NCBI GenBank assembly: GCA_000442015.1
Contig: KE560937.1
Location: 33,704-97,703 of the forward strand
Direction of reading: 5' to 3'
Source: Rozella allomycis CSF55
Lineage: Eukaryota; Rozellomycota
DNA length: 64,000 nt
The translations under genes were made by a program, and so were the position numbers. Positions 22,557 through 35,400 of this stretch are shown here, piece after piece (the first letter of the stretch is position 1; every line of letters begins with the position of its first letter). Under the pieces are notes generated by a model, which saw nothing but the letters and a program-made list of their open reading frames with translations, was not told the origin of the DNA and did not search any database.

Positions 22557-23063
22557 ATGACTGGGAATAACCTGATGGTAGACGCATACATTTGAAGTTC
22601 CCTGTTCAATTCATAATTGATAATTATAATATAAAGGAAAGAAATCGTTCAATCGCATTTTTCTTATTTTTTGAATTCTGCGATAATTTTTGTAACTTTG
22701 TTACTCGCTGTTTGAAATTTCATGAACGTGAAATCATATTCTTTTCAAACAGATGGTATTTCTATGAACGTTACTTTATTTGAAAACAGATTAGTGATAT
22801 ACGTTATAGACGATGATGCTAAAGGCATTCAAAGTGTGGTAGCAACATGTGTTTTTTGGATATAGATTAATATTGATGAAGCGAAACAACATCAACTATT
22901 AGGCAAAAACGATACACATATTTTAGTCGCCGAAGAATTATATAAGTCATTAAAGTCTCTACGTTCTTCGGCCATTTTCTTTATGTCTCTGCAAAAATCT
23001 GCCAATGTCAGATTATTCCTTGAAAATGTGGAAATTCAATGTAATAACGTACTATTTAATTAA
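22557..23063 (+). CDS. Unrecognised small protein in four exons
   Basis: Introns 22578-22597 (20 nt), 22728-22752 and 22839-22865 join to one open frame of about 145 residues. It starts MTGNNLMFPVQFIID, contains an alternation of hydrophobic strands (MNVTLFENRLVIYVIDDD) and a helix (HILVAEELYKSLKSL), and ends ECNNV-type (VEIQCNNVLFN). The alternating beta/helix pattern is weakly reminiscent of sliding-clamp or adaptor folds, but I have no motif to support that. The 20-nt intron would be the shortest in the window and should be treated with caution. It converges with MDM10, 43 bases between stops. Confidence 0.45.
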
Positions 23064-23106
23064 TAAATATATTCGGTAAAACTTCTAGTTTATTATTATC
23101 AAAGAC

Positions 23107-24088
23107 TCATGTATCTACTTCTAGCGCAAACGATATTCTAGGGGAACGATTTTCTGTACTGACTCCGACTTTGTACGTACATGGACCCATTGGTTTTTGG
23201 TATAGTGCACTGAATCCCTTGTTTAAAGTTTCGTAACGTCATACTGATTTTTCCTCAATTTTAAATTGTATCCACTCGGTGTCTTTGAGAGGAGACACAA
23301 ACCTGAATCCTAACGCTAGCATAGAATCAAAACTGAAAAGATTAAACTCAAATCTGCATGATGCCTCCAGTAAACGTGATATATACAAAGTATAGGTTGA
23401 TGATATATGGCCCATCACGGGATTTAACGTTATCGTAGTGTCACGTTCTTTGCCTCTAAAATCTCTGGTTGTCCACCTAGTTCCTAGCGATACTAAAAAG
23501 AAGTTTTCACTACGCATTTACGACCGCCCGTCTTTTCAAGAGCCTTAAAATATAACTCGCCGCCAACCGCAAAATCAAATATACTAAATTTTTTGGCGAA
23601 CATGTGCCTGAATCCAAACATATAATCTTCTGTGCTGAAACTGATATCACTAGATGCCACGTTTGTGAGATGCTTTATGGTAAGGCCCACCTTTTATAAA
23701 GGCGACATTCAATTTACAACATTATGATTCAAAAGTTTGTTATTACAAGGACTTTCGAAGGATGTGGTTAATATTAATGAATCACCAAACTTTTTTGATA
23801 GCAGTCCTTCAACCTGCCCATCTTCATGGCAAGATGCAAAAAATAGCTCTTGGCGTTCTACGTCACGAGTTAATACACATTACCAGCATCCGAAAATATT
23901 GTAGAAAAATGAAAATGCGGGCTTCCGACTGATAAATAGTTGACGAATCGCTCGTTTATTTTACACTGGAAATTCACCGCTATAAACTCTTTGGGAATTT
24001 CAAAATCAATTAAATTTTCGGATCTATCACAAAGCTTGGCAAATGACAATTTCCTATTTGAATAATACTTGTTCAATATTTCATTCAT
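23107..24088 (-). CDS. MDM10: MDM10, mitochondrial outer-membrane beta-barrel of ERMES/SAM
   Basis: Five exons give about 290 residues. The N-terminal start MNEILNKYY and the LIDFEIPKEF segment match the first strands of Mdm10. The conserved core is clear: VGGELYFKALEKTGGLSLGTRWT, TTITLNPVMGHISSTYTLYI, then RFEFNLFSFDSMLALGFRF. The last exon adds GFSALYQKPMG and a final strand. Mdm10 tethers ER and mitochondria in the ERMES complex and helps the SAM machinery insert beta-barrels. The family is essentially restricted to fungi and a few protists, so it is a useful lineage marker here. The protein is shorter than in yeast (about 490), with the long loops trimmed. Its ATG is only 22 bases from that of the divergent YAR1-like gene. 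Confidence 0.85.
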
Positions 24089-24110
24089 CCTTGGATGTGG
24101 CAGAGTCGCT

Positions 24111-24591
24111 ATGGTTCAAGAATTTTGTGATTTCGTAGAATGCGCTCGTTTCAATGAACTAGAAGAAATGAAAGCTATGTATGTAAATCCTATTGAAGCA
24201 AAAGATAATCGTGGAAATACCGCACTTCATATGGCCGCGGCTAACGGACACATAGGTAAATCACGAGTACACAAATAAAATAGAAATAATAAAGTACCTG
24301 CTGGAGCTTAACTCGACAAAACAATTTTTAGATGCCCAAAATGATAACTTAAATACAGCCTTACACTGGGCAACGTTAAATGGTCATGTCGATGTCGTTT
24401 CAAGACTTCTGAAAGCTGGAGCAAGCGTTTTGGTAATAATGTGTAATTTTGTTTAGCAGATAAAAAATGATCAAGAAAAAACGCCTTTTTATGAAGCTGA
24501 AAATCGAGGATTTGCAGAGATCGTTTCATTAATGGAAGAAATGGTCCCAGAAAATGAAGCAGAAGAAGAGCTTCAAAAACTGGGTATATAA
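24111..24591 (+). CDS. YAR1: Ankyrin-repeat protein, YAR1-like
   Basis: Three exons give about 145 residues with two clear ankyrin repeats (DNRGNTALHMAAANGHIEII and NLNTALHWATLNGHVDVV) and a third partial one (TPFYEAENRGFAEIV), ending in an acidic helix. Size, repeat number and the acidic tail match Yar1, the dedicated chaperone that keeps ribosomal protein uS3 (Rps3) soluble until it is built into the 40S subunit. Ankyrin proteins of this length are few in fungi, so Yar1 is the best assignment, though not proven. The ATG at 24111 gives the shortest sensible N terminus. Confidence 0.72.
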
Positions 24592-24694
24592 TGTATTCAA
24601 ATACAATTTTCACATTACATAAATAAATCGTAATTTCCAAGTCGTGTTTTGTTTTTGTTATCAAATTCTACCAAAACAAAACAAAATCGCAAAT

Positions 24695-27600
24695 ATGAAT
24701 TCAAAGATGAATGAAATCATCTACTTTATTGACAATAGGGGATCAAAATTGGAATTGGATAGAATACAGCGAGTATCAAGGCATTCGTCACAAAGGATCT
24801 CTAGACATGATAGCTATAAACAGTTGAGGCGTAGAAGCATAAGTTTAGACTCTTACGAAAGAAAGCTTTTATATGATAAAGACAAGCAAAGAATTGAAGA
24901 AATCCGGAACTCAGCTTTGGCGGTAACTAACCCAGGTCCTGCAAGTCTTTGTCATGAACCTCAGCCGAATGCAGATCTGATAAATATGTTAGCTTTGAAT
25001 AGTGCGAACAAATACAAACGAAAAAAGAGTTTTTCCCATGGTAGGTCACACAGAAGAAGCCAAAGCGCCTTAACTGGAACCAACAATCCACCTCCCACCA
25101 TATCAAATTATAGTATATTTAAGCCAATCGTGGTTGAAGAAGAAAGCTTAATAGAGCCAATACCCGAAAACCTTGAAAAATCTCATTTAACTCATAGTTC
25201 TACTTTCTCCACTATTGAAATCGTTGACACCGACAAAGAAGATTGTAAAAATTTTAGGAAACTTTCTAAAGTGCATGATACAGATGAATACAAGCACAAT
25301 AATGATTACGAAGGGACAAGTTTGTTGCCGCTCAGATTATTTTCATTGCGTAATGTCATCGCCATATCTAACATAATTATTAATTTTATTGCAATTTTTG
25401 TAATATCTCTGGTTGCATACTTTGCCTCTTTTGAGTCTACTAATTCTGCTGTGTCAATAATGGCACAATTAACAGTAAGAGATATAAAATTGAAGCTTGA
25501 AAATTCTTTGGCGAGTGCAGAACAATATAATATATTCACAGAAGACAACTTTAAGCTTAATTCTATCCCAATGAATGAGACTGATTCAGCATTGCGACAC
25601 TTGCTTTTTACTTTTTCACAGCATAAAGTTTCTGACATTGATCAAATTTACATAGTTTCTCCAGATAATTTATATAACGGAGTAGGTAGAATTAAATCAA
25701 GAACAACAATTTCTCCGAATTTGGTAATCAAATTTATTAATTCCACGGACAAACCATTTCGCGAGCAATATATCATTAATGAACCATGCGGTGAAGAAAA
25801 TTACTATTGCTCCAAAAGGACTCCCAGAACTTTTTTAAGCAATTCATCCTATATTGTTAATTCAAGGCCATACTTCAAAAAAGCAGTTCTTTCGAAAAAG
25901 CCAGGGTGGACGGATATATACTCCTTTGCATCTTTTGGAGTTCTGGGTTTTACTTCTGTTCGTCCAATATACGAAGACTTGGAGAAAAATCGTTTGCAAT
26001 TCGTTGCTGCTGTAGACATCACACTATCATCCTTGTCACTATTTTTGCAAAACGTGACTAGATCAATATCTGAAAATCGTCCAAACAATGAGGGTTTACT
26101 ATTATGGATTATTGAACGCAAAACCGGATTTTTAGTTGCTACATCTGAACCCGGGTCAATAAAGTTGTACAATCGTCAGTTATCTGAGACTTCCGATGTG
26201 ATAAGGATCAGGGCTACAGATTCGGAAAATCAAGTTTTGAAGAGTGCGATGGAAAGTGTCTCACTGAATATGAAACAAGAATTTAAGGAACAAGACTCTA
26301 TGAATGTGTATAGAAACGGTAGAAATTTAATAGTGGCAAGCAAATATTCTTCATTTTCTGATGATATTGATTGGGTTATAATAATGAATATTCCTATCGA
26401 AATATTTCAGTACCAACTTAATCGAACTTATTTGACAAATATTCCTTTAGTGACCTCGATTGTGTTTCTTGCTTCCATCATGATGTCTGTTATTGTAACA
26501 AGGTACATAGGGAAGCCCTTAAAAGCTATTACAGAACAAATGCTTCAAGTAGCGAATCTAGACTTTAATCTTGACTCCGATTCGCCCGAACCAGACGAAG
26601 AAAATCAAATAGATGAAATGCTCAAAATAACCATTGACGGTGTCACCAAGAATTATTCATTTAATGAATTAGAAGAAAAGGGGAAAAAGAAGGAAAACTC
26701 GCAGGCCAAAGAAAAGCAAAAGAAGTCGCTAAAATTAAAAGAAGTTCGATACCTAGAATCGGCTATGTCGTCAATGACAAGCGCACTGAGGAGCTTTTCT
26801 AGATACGTTCCTGTTGACGTTGTCACTCTCTTGGTTCAGCTCAAACGGGAGGCTGTGCTAGGTGTTGATAACAATGACCTCACAGTAAGAATAATCATTA
26901 ACTTGAATAGATTATGTTTACCGATATCGCCAATTTCACGAGTATTACCGAAAAGATCTCTCCAAACCAATTGGTAGTTTTAATGGGGTAATCAATTGTA
27001 TGCAACATCAGTTTAGCGAATACTTTTCTGAAATATCGGGCATAATCTTGGAAAGTCAAGGAATAGTAGACAAATATATCGGTGATGCAGTCATGGCATT
27101 TTGGAACGCTCCCTTGTCTCTAGAAAACCATCCGGTAATCGCTTGCCACGCTGCCCTTCAATGTCAAAAACGCCTCCATGAACTTCAAAAACGTAATTTA
27201 GTGTATTAATCAGAATTATAGGCTGGTTGAAACAGGGATTTCCCTTGATCGAAACGAGAATCGGGATAAATACTGGAAACGCTTTGGTGGGTAATTTTGG
27301 GGCACCTAATAGACTGAATTACACATGCATAGGCGATTCAGTAAACTTGGCCTCCAGATTGGAAGGATTAAATAAGCTATACGGAACAAAAATAATTATC
27401 AGTGAGTTTACCTATGAAAGAGTTAGACCTTATTTTGTGTGCAGACCGCTTGATCGAGTAGCAGTCAAGGGTAAAACAAAAGCTGTCCTCGTGTATGAAT
27501 TAATCGACTTTGTAGATAATATTTCAAGCTTCTCTGTAAAGCAATTAGGGATTTACAACTACGGGTTTAAACTATACCAAGATGGAAAATATGATTTGGC

Positions 27601-27736
27601 AAAAGAAGCTTTTGAAAAGTATTTAAAGTCATCAATTGAAGATACGGTTACTAAGCGCCATATTGAAAATTGCCAAAAAATGACCCAATCAATGTCACAA
27701 CCATGGGATAGAATTGTAGTTCTCGATACAAAGTAG
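24695..27736 (+). CDS. Membrane class III adenylyl cyclase with extracellular sensor
   Basis: Four exons (introns 26885-26910, 26988-27016, 27193-27221) give about 985 residues. A long Ser/Arg-rich cytoplasmic N terminus precedes helix 1 (VIAISNIIINFIAIFVISLV). Then come about 340 extracellular residues, probably a Cache-type sensor, helix 2 (PLVTSIVFLASIMMSVIV), a HAMP-like stretch beginning IGKPLKAITEQM, and a catalytic domain. Metal-binding aspartates are in MFTDIANFT and KYIGDAVMAF; the transition-state asparagine and arginine are in GDSVNLASRLE. Lysine in VDKYIGD and threonine at NYTCIGD fit ATP rather than GTP as substrate. It should make cAMP in response to an outside signal. The half-site predicts a homodimer. 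One class III domain with two helices is the bacterial/protist layout, unlike the peripheral fungal Cyr1. Confidence 0.88.
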
Positions 27737-28003
27737 TTAAAAGCTAATGGCCATGAAATTGAACATAACTGATTGCAAATTATTTTTTGTAAATAAACTT
27801 TTTAGATTGTATTTTAAAGTAGTTTCGTGGCTTGAAATGAAATGAAATTTATTTAACGAGGGGATTCCGGTTACATCGATTTTGTAGCTGTAAGCTACCA
27901 TCGTGTAAACAAGACCATGGCAAGGGGTTAAGCTTGTCGTTTCCTTTGGGCCGTCTCGGTCGCGAAAAGAATTTCTTCCAGTCGCATTCGTGGCTAAGTC
28001 GTA

Positions 28004-29395
28004 ATGAAAATCCCTTTCGAAATTCTCTACAAAATAATTCTTTCCACGAAAAGAAAACATCTAAGAAATGTAGCTTTATTAAATAGAACGATATTGGATT
28101 TAGTCATTAAAAGATTAAATGATATACAATCAATTGTCGATCCTCTCCACTCTTGTAGTATAGTTGAAATAGAGACGCTTTCAAATATAAGAATACATGC
28201 TTATGGTATTGAATTTAAGGAACTCGGTGATTACTTAATTGAGAGGATCAAAAATCTGAATCCTGGAATATCTGTTTCCATTCTCATGGCATCTCCTAGC
28301 GAAACAAAAGAATATGTAATGTTTTTAAAAAATAACGAACTTTCTCCAAGGATGTCGAAGATAAAATCTCTAGCGTTGGCAAATGTAAAAGAAAATTTCA
28401 CGGTGGACAATCTGAATGATTTATTACGCCTTGGACTTGAGGAATTAATTTTATTGGAAAATTATTCAAATATATCAACACTTTTAAATTGTCAAGAAAT
28501 TCATCGCCTTAAATCTCTATTTGCTGATGCGGACTCTGTTCTCCACTTAATGCGTCGAGGTCCAACATTGCCAGCAAATTTGAGACGCTTAGGAATTAAA
28601 ATAGATACAAACGATACAATTGGTTCAATTAACAATGATACAATTTTTGATTTTTGCCTTTTTCCAAACTTGACATATTTAGATTTCTTTTGTGGCCATG
28701 CAAGTGTCCTATTTAGTGCGCACAAATTCCCAAATCTTAAAACTTTGATTGTACATAATTCTATAGTGTGTAAACAAATTTTGCAAGATCATTACAACAT
28801 CGAATGTATCAAGCTTTACGATGTTCTTGCAACATTTATATCAGAATTCGTTTTTCCAGATACTCTCTTGGAGCTATCGCTTGTTGACTTTCAGTGTGCC
28901 AAACCAAAAATATTCGTGGACGCTATAATAAAATCAAACATTATATCACTTACAATGAATAATGTTGATGAATATATTCTGAATTATCTTAGTGAAAAGA
29001 TAATGCTGAAAAGACTATCAAAACTGCGGCTTCATTTGAATTCTGAACAAGGATCGTTCTTAGTTGAATTTATATTAGATCCAATAATGCTGGAAAATTT
29101 GGAAGAGTTGGTATTAGATTGTGAATCGATTAACCATTCAGATTTGAGAATCTTGACAGAAAAATTCGAGGGTGCGAAAAAATTAAAGTGCTTGAAACTT
29201 TTAAGCATCCAATCTGGAATTGGGCGTCGAGGTGTAAATTACTGGAAGAAATGGCCTGTTATCCTTACTGAAACAACAAAAATTGTTTTGGAGGTTCGAG
29301 AAAAGGAAACAAGAAACCTAGCTTTGAGAGTCTTGTGCCCCCAGTATCAATTCAGGAGGGCACCTGGTTCCTATATTTTTGAATATCGTCGTTAA
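28004..29395 (+). CDS. Leucine-rich-repeat protein with F-box-like N terminus
   Basis: A single uninterrupted exon of 463 residues. The N terminus IPFEILYKIILSTKRKHLRNVALLNRT has the spacing of an F-box (the first helix IPxEIL and a later hydrophobic core). The rest holds irregular leucine-rich repeats with LxxLxL steps such as NLTYLDFF, NLKTLIVHN, LKRLSKLRLHL and NLEELVLDCE. If the F-box is real it would be a substrate-recognition subunit of an SCF ubiquitin ligase. Such intronless LRR proteins are often lineage-specific and expanded in parasites; I cannot name an orthologue. Nothing recognisable lies in the 267 bases upstream. Confidence 0.6.
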   Translation: MKIPFEILYKIILSTKRKHLRNVALLNRTILDLVIKRLNDIQSIVDPLHSCSIVEIETLSNIRIHAYGIEFKELGDYLIERIKNLNPGISVSILMASPSETKEYVMFLKNNELSPRMSKIKSLALANVKENFTVDNLNDLLRLGLEELILLENYSNISTLLNCQEIHRLKSLFADADSVLHLMRRGPTLPANLRRLGIKIDTNDTIGSINNDTIFDFCLFPNLTYLDFFCGHASVLFSAHKFPNLKTLIVHNSIVCKQILQDHYNIECIKLYDVLATFISEFVFPDTLLELSLVDFQCAKPKIFVDAIIKSNIISLTMNNVDEYILNYLSEKIMLKRLSKLRLHLNSEQGSFLVEFILDPIMLENLEELVLDCESINHSDLRILTEKFEGAKKLKCLKLLSIQSGIGRRGVNYWKKWPVILTETTKIVLEVREKETRNLALRVLCPQYQFRRAPGSYIFEYRR

Positions 29396-29488
29396 TCTGA
29401 CAGAAAACTTAAAAATGAAAATTGAATGTCCCAATTACTTTGAATTAATAAATCAAAGGAATTTTATATTTTATATTTCAAAAACTTT

Positions 29489-32400
29489 TTATTCATTGAG
29501 TTGACAGAGCAATGCAACGCCCCTGGAGATCCAATATTCCGAAGGCTTGTCAGAATTGAGAAATGCCGCTAGAACATAATTTGTAGATTGACCTGAAATA
29601 AACATGAAATAATTTCAATACCAGTAGTTGACAAGGTGCCCGCTCTAGCAGATGTCTTGTACAGAGGACATTCATATAATTTTGAGTTTGGCGTGTACTG
29701 GGGTGTTGGAATAAACTTTATGACGGGCATTGGACAGTACATTTGCATTGGCAGTGAATCTTGCAACAATTTCTTTTCGTTATCCCAACGAGCACCTTCG
29801 AGGTAGAGCCCATGCACAAGAGTTCCATCGTCATCGATATCCAAATCTGAAATTTCGTTTGCATCTTTTGATAGAACGGAAAATGAGAATGATAATTCGT
29901 CAATAGCAATTTTGTTTTTTCTTGCATAATTTTGAAGAATTCCCGTAAGAAAGCCTTTTATTAAGAAATCATGTTATTACCTTGAGGATAAAAGAAGCCA
30001 GAAAGCCAAAATGATTTGGGCTGCCCCTTTTCAATCCAATCAGCCATGAATTGAACTCTTTTCTGTAAATCTTTGAACCAAGATGCCAAAGGCTTTAATG
30101 ACGGGTAAGCAGCGTTTGACCAGATGAGCGGCACTTGATTGTTTAATAGACTGTAAAAGACCAAATCAAGTTCAGACGACATGACCACGAGCCCTTTGAC
30201 TGCTTTTATTAAATTCTCCAAAGACGCGACGATAATTTGAAGTAGTTTATTAAAACGATGTGATTCATGAATAAGAACGGTCAATAAACAATTTTCTAGT
30301 CTTCCGTCTGAATCCACTTTCATTCTTTCGGGTGGTATTAATTCTGGATTTAGCAGTAGAGGCATATCACTGAGCATTGAAGAAGCGAGATCCAAGACAA
30401 TTTCATCTGGAGATTTACCAGCTGAGCCAGACAACAATCTTGGTTGCACGTCAACAACAGTTTGAATTAATCGTTTGGTTTCTTGCAATTGAAAACTAAT
30501 GTTTGCGTTTTGATGCATTCCAAATATTTCAGGCTCTTCAGTTAATGGAAGTTTGTCAATGAAGGATCTTACTAGACTCAGATCACCTTCTGGGGCGTAA
30601 TAAAATGGCAGTGAACAAAACTTGTAATTCTTTTCCAATATTTTTGGAGTGTAGAATCGCTGCAGAATACTTTTCAGTGTTCTTCTGTCCCAGTCGTCAG
30701 TTACTCTTCCACCAAAGATGATTTCATCAGTCATGTAGCGTAGAGAGTCCCATTGAATAGAATCATTTTCAGCAAGGGTATTTGAGAGAACAGCCACAGC
30801 TACTTCCAAATCAGAGTTTGACCAATCATAAGGTATGTTCCAACCCAATGGACCAAACTTTTTTCTTTCGTGAATGATTGCATTAAAAAAACTGATACCA
30901 AATAGCAAAGTTCTAAAAGTGGAGAGTTTAGGATGTTTATCAAAAACATCGTTAGAAATATCAAGAAAGAATCGTTGTAGATTAGCGCGTAAGCCTCTTG
31001 GCGGTTCATTTGTAACTTTGACTCCATCTTGTAGAATAGAAATAGGGAATACTTTTGAAGGCATTGAAGAAACAATTAATCTGAAATTTGGATGAATTTG
31101 AGCATCAGCACTAGAAAATTCTTTAACGATGTTTTCAAATCTGGGCATCCACGAGGCAGCCAAGTGACAATTTTGTAGAAAGACCCATTCGCCAGTGTTT
31201 GTAGCTTTTTTGATTAGTTCTTCAGCAATAGTGCCTTGGCCTTGGCCAAGTGATATCATTGTAAGTTTATCTGAATAGCCAACATCTTTAGCGTATTTCA
31301 ATAGAGCACTAATAGGATCAGAGCCTGGAGATAGAACAAATATTAAAGGAGAAGTAATGCTAGTGTCTTCAAATGTTTTTGCTAGATCAAAAGGTACAGG
31401 GTCAACAAAACAAGATCCCAAATTTTCTTTAATGAATTCAAATGTAGATCCAATCACAGATTCTTCTCTTAGAATTTTTATTAAAATTAGAATATTGAAG
31501 CTTGTTAATCTATCAGAAACATCAACAGGCAGTCCACTCTTAAATGGTGTTTGAGAATCCATGAAATCATTAAACATTGAGGGATTGTTTGAAATCAAAT
31601 CAAAAGATTGCTTGAATTGTGGCAGTGTTTGAGATAGATCAAAAATAGATTTCCAAATAGATTCAGTCAACCAAGATATTTCAGGTTTAGGGGGTGGCTT
31701 GGTTTGAATAGAAACGTTTCCTCTTAGAAAGAAATTCCATTCAGCATCAGTAATCAATCCCTTTTCTTTTAATATTTCAATACAGATTAGAAAAGAAAAG
31801 ATTAGTTTGTGTTGTTCAAATAAACCTCTGGAAACATTGTTAAAGATTGAAATTGTAATATTCTCACATAGATCAAGAATGTGTTGGTCTAGAATATCAG
31901 ATTTAGGTGTGTTTATAATGCACGAATTGAATAAATTTTTGAAATATTTTAAAGAGAATTGATACATTGGATCTATTTCAGATAAATCAGAAATAATGAA
32001 ATAGAGAATGGAGCCTCTAATGGAAACAGGAAGATACGCTTCACGAGCTAAATTGATTTCAGCTTCAGTTTTCTCAGCTTGTTGAACTCTTTCTTGAATA
32101 GCAGCACTAGTCACTTTGGACTGATTCAAAGCATCTATCAATTCTTCATCATCTAGAATATTCCCCTGTGAATTATAAAGCAATTTCAAAATCTTTTCTT
32201 CAATTTCTTTTAATTGTTTTTTATCTTCAGCCATTGACAGAATCAAATTGTTTCTTTGCTCTTCTAAATCTGGTCGTTCTAGTTTAACAACGTCACCCAA
32301 CAATTGACCAGTTAAACCAACTTTGGTGACAGTAAAATTTATTATTGTAACTTTAATACAAACTTCAGGCAGATAATGAGGATTTGATAGTTTAGTTGTC

Positions 32401-35400
32401 ATGTAAAATCTAAAATTCTTGTCATAATCAACATCAGCATCACCCAATCTAATTAACACTCTACCCCCTTGCTTAAAGGTTTGTTTCAACAACAGGGGCT
32501 CCAATGCAGGGTCTAATGTTTCACCCACATCTTCCAATAAAACAGGATTTCCCAATCTAATCGCATTTTCCAAATTTCTTAAAAATTTTGGATCGTTTAA
32601 TTTTATTATTTTCAATCCATTGTTCATCTCCATATTTCTAATCCATCTATTAGCTTGTCCAGATGGATCTATCATCAATGGCCATCTTCTACCCCTGGAA
32701 ACTAGAATACCATTCTCTATAGACAAATCATCATTAGGCAATCCTTTTAAATTCCATTCTCTAATCAACACTTGATCTCCCAATTGTTTGGTTAAATTAA
32801 AACTAGATGAAACTGGAATACCCAATTCTTGGCACTTTGTTACCCACTTTTGTCCCAATGTCAATCTATAACTAGATGTAAACGCTCCAAAGTATGCAAC
32901 CCCAGCTGCTGCTAGAAATATATTCCCTACAACATCATTAATCTCTTGATCCAAAATTTTAACTGACTCTGTCCATCTAACTTGCTCTTCAGCTAATGCA
33001 GATGTCAACTTGCTAGCTCTTGTTAATCTATTAGAAGTCTCTGCCATTTTATCTTGCAGATTCTTTTTTGATGCCAAACTGGTTTCATATTTCTGCTTCA
33101 AATTCTTCAATTGACTTTCAACTTGTGCCAACGCATTTGCCTTTTCTTGCAGCTTTGATTTCATTTCTTCTAACGCTAATTGTGCATCTTCTAACTTTTT
33201 CTTTTTAGGCACAACTTCTTTAAAAACCCTTGCATAAATATCCATCGCTCTAACCCACATGCACATTGATTTACACGCCTTTGATACCTTTTCTACATTC
33301 TCTGGAGTAAACACTGGATTGTCAATATATTTCTTAATCTTCTTAATCACTGCCTCTGGAATGTTATCTTTATCATAGCTCATCATATTCTTTAAAAATT
33401 GTGAATCTGAAAGCAACTTTTTACTAGACTCCCAATCTGGCTTCACTTTAAACAAAATACAAACAGCTTCCATCACAGTCATTACAAGTTCTGGGGGTTT
33501 AGTAAACGCCTTCATTTCAGCTACATCCTTTTTATCCAAATTATCCAACGCTGAATACGCGGCTTCTAACGCTGGCAACGCTTCATCCAAATCTTTTTGT
33601 GCATCAGCTGCTATTTGTTCTGTTAAAACTGCCTTTTCTTTCACAATTGCTTCTTCTTCTCTCACAGTCTTTTTCACACCATCAGCCACTTGTTGATCTT
33701 TGGAAATTTGTGAAATCAAAACTTCAACATCTTCCGCCTTTTGTTTTAATTCTGGTTTCAGATTCTCCAACTCTATTTGCATCTTTGCAACAATTTCATT
33801 TGTTTCCTGCAACTTGTTCAATCCATTCTTCAATCTATCTCTATTAGAAACTAATTCTCTCTTCTTTTCTGATAACATTAAAGTATACAAATTAATCAAC
33901 TCTAAATAACTAGTTGGTGTTGTGTAATATCTTCTTCTCAACTCTTGATAAAACTGTTCAGCAATCGTTTGCACACTTGTATGAATTTCGACGCACATTT
34001 CAGCTATTTTATTTTTCAATTCAGGTTGACCTAGATCCACAAACTCTAGAAATCTAGATGAAACAGACAGCAAAGCTTCTTTGGGCCAAACATCAAACCA
34101 ATCTATCGTGCAACAATTAACAAGCGATGGGAACATTCTACACCTATTTCTAAATGATTCTCCAACTGGTGACATGGCCAACACGATATGCAAATTATCT
34201 CTCACTCTATTAATAAAGAACTGCTGCACACTATCTCTATCCTCTCCATAGCCCTTATCTTTAGCCTTTTGCCTCAACTCTCCCAAAATTCTTTCCCTCT
34301 CTTCAAAATCAAATAGATTTGGTATCTCTCCTGTATTCAAAATACTATTAATATCTTCCAGAAATGACTCTGATTTGAATTGCGTATCTGATATCAAAAA
34401 TACTGTATTCTTTCCTTCCAGCCCAGCAAACCTATACAGCCTCTTTATATCTTCTCTCCATTCATTAGTCCCATAAGTTCTAGTCAATTCTATTTGAATG
34501 CATCGATACTCACAAATATGACACGCTAATCTAGTCAATGATTGCTTTCCCGTTCCTCCAACTCCAACCAACAATGCATTGCCTCGTGGCTGATTAATCA
34601 CTCTGCTAATCCTTGACAAGTGTTGTTTAGCATCCATGAAAAATATCAGTCTCATTTGTTTAGATGACAAAGTATTATATTCTTCCAAATAATCTTCCAA
34701 AACATTCTCCATCACTTTCTTATCTTTTATTTCTTCATAATTCTTATCATCTTGTGATGCTCCTCTCTTCATGAAATCTCCAAATATTATGGGATCTTCT
34801 ACCATGCTCTCTTTACTAATCCCCTGTCCAAAATTCTTTTCTGTTAGCTCAGACAATATTGAATAGAAATAACTCTTGTCATTAAAATCAATCAATCTGT
34901 CATGAAACACCCTCGAACATTCATGACAAAACAACCTCGTCATATCCACCCTTGTCTTTATTATATTCGGCTTTGCTTGTGTTATGCCTTGAATCACTTT
35001 GGATAAATCTCTCATATTAAACGTATAATGCGATTTATCTAATCAATGTGTTTAACCTATTTTACTTGGTGTTGGTAACAATTCTGAACACATTCTCTTG
35101 TAGATTTCAACACTGCTAGAAACAATCGCATCAATACCTTTTCTACATTAACAAATACACTTACATGTTTGAACATCACTCTCAAACTTTTCTAAAAATC
35201 CCTCAACTATAGACTTGAATATGCGGACTTGACTAACTTCTGATGGAGTGGCAATGGAAAAAACATTGAAATGTCTAATCAGCCGCTGCGTAATAGTATT
35301 CCTTCCACCGCCTATTCAATGTCACAATATATTCATTACCCGGTGGCGCACATGCTCCAATTATTACTACATCTTGAATCTTCTTCCAAAATAGCTTATC

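Noticed and set aside
27737-28060. Minus-strand open frame of 107 codons with an ATG
   Set aside because: It overlaps the start of the LRR gene, has no recognisable motif, and its composition looks like the complement of untranslated and coding sequence.
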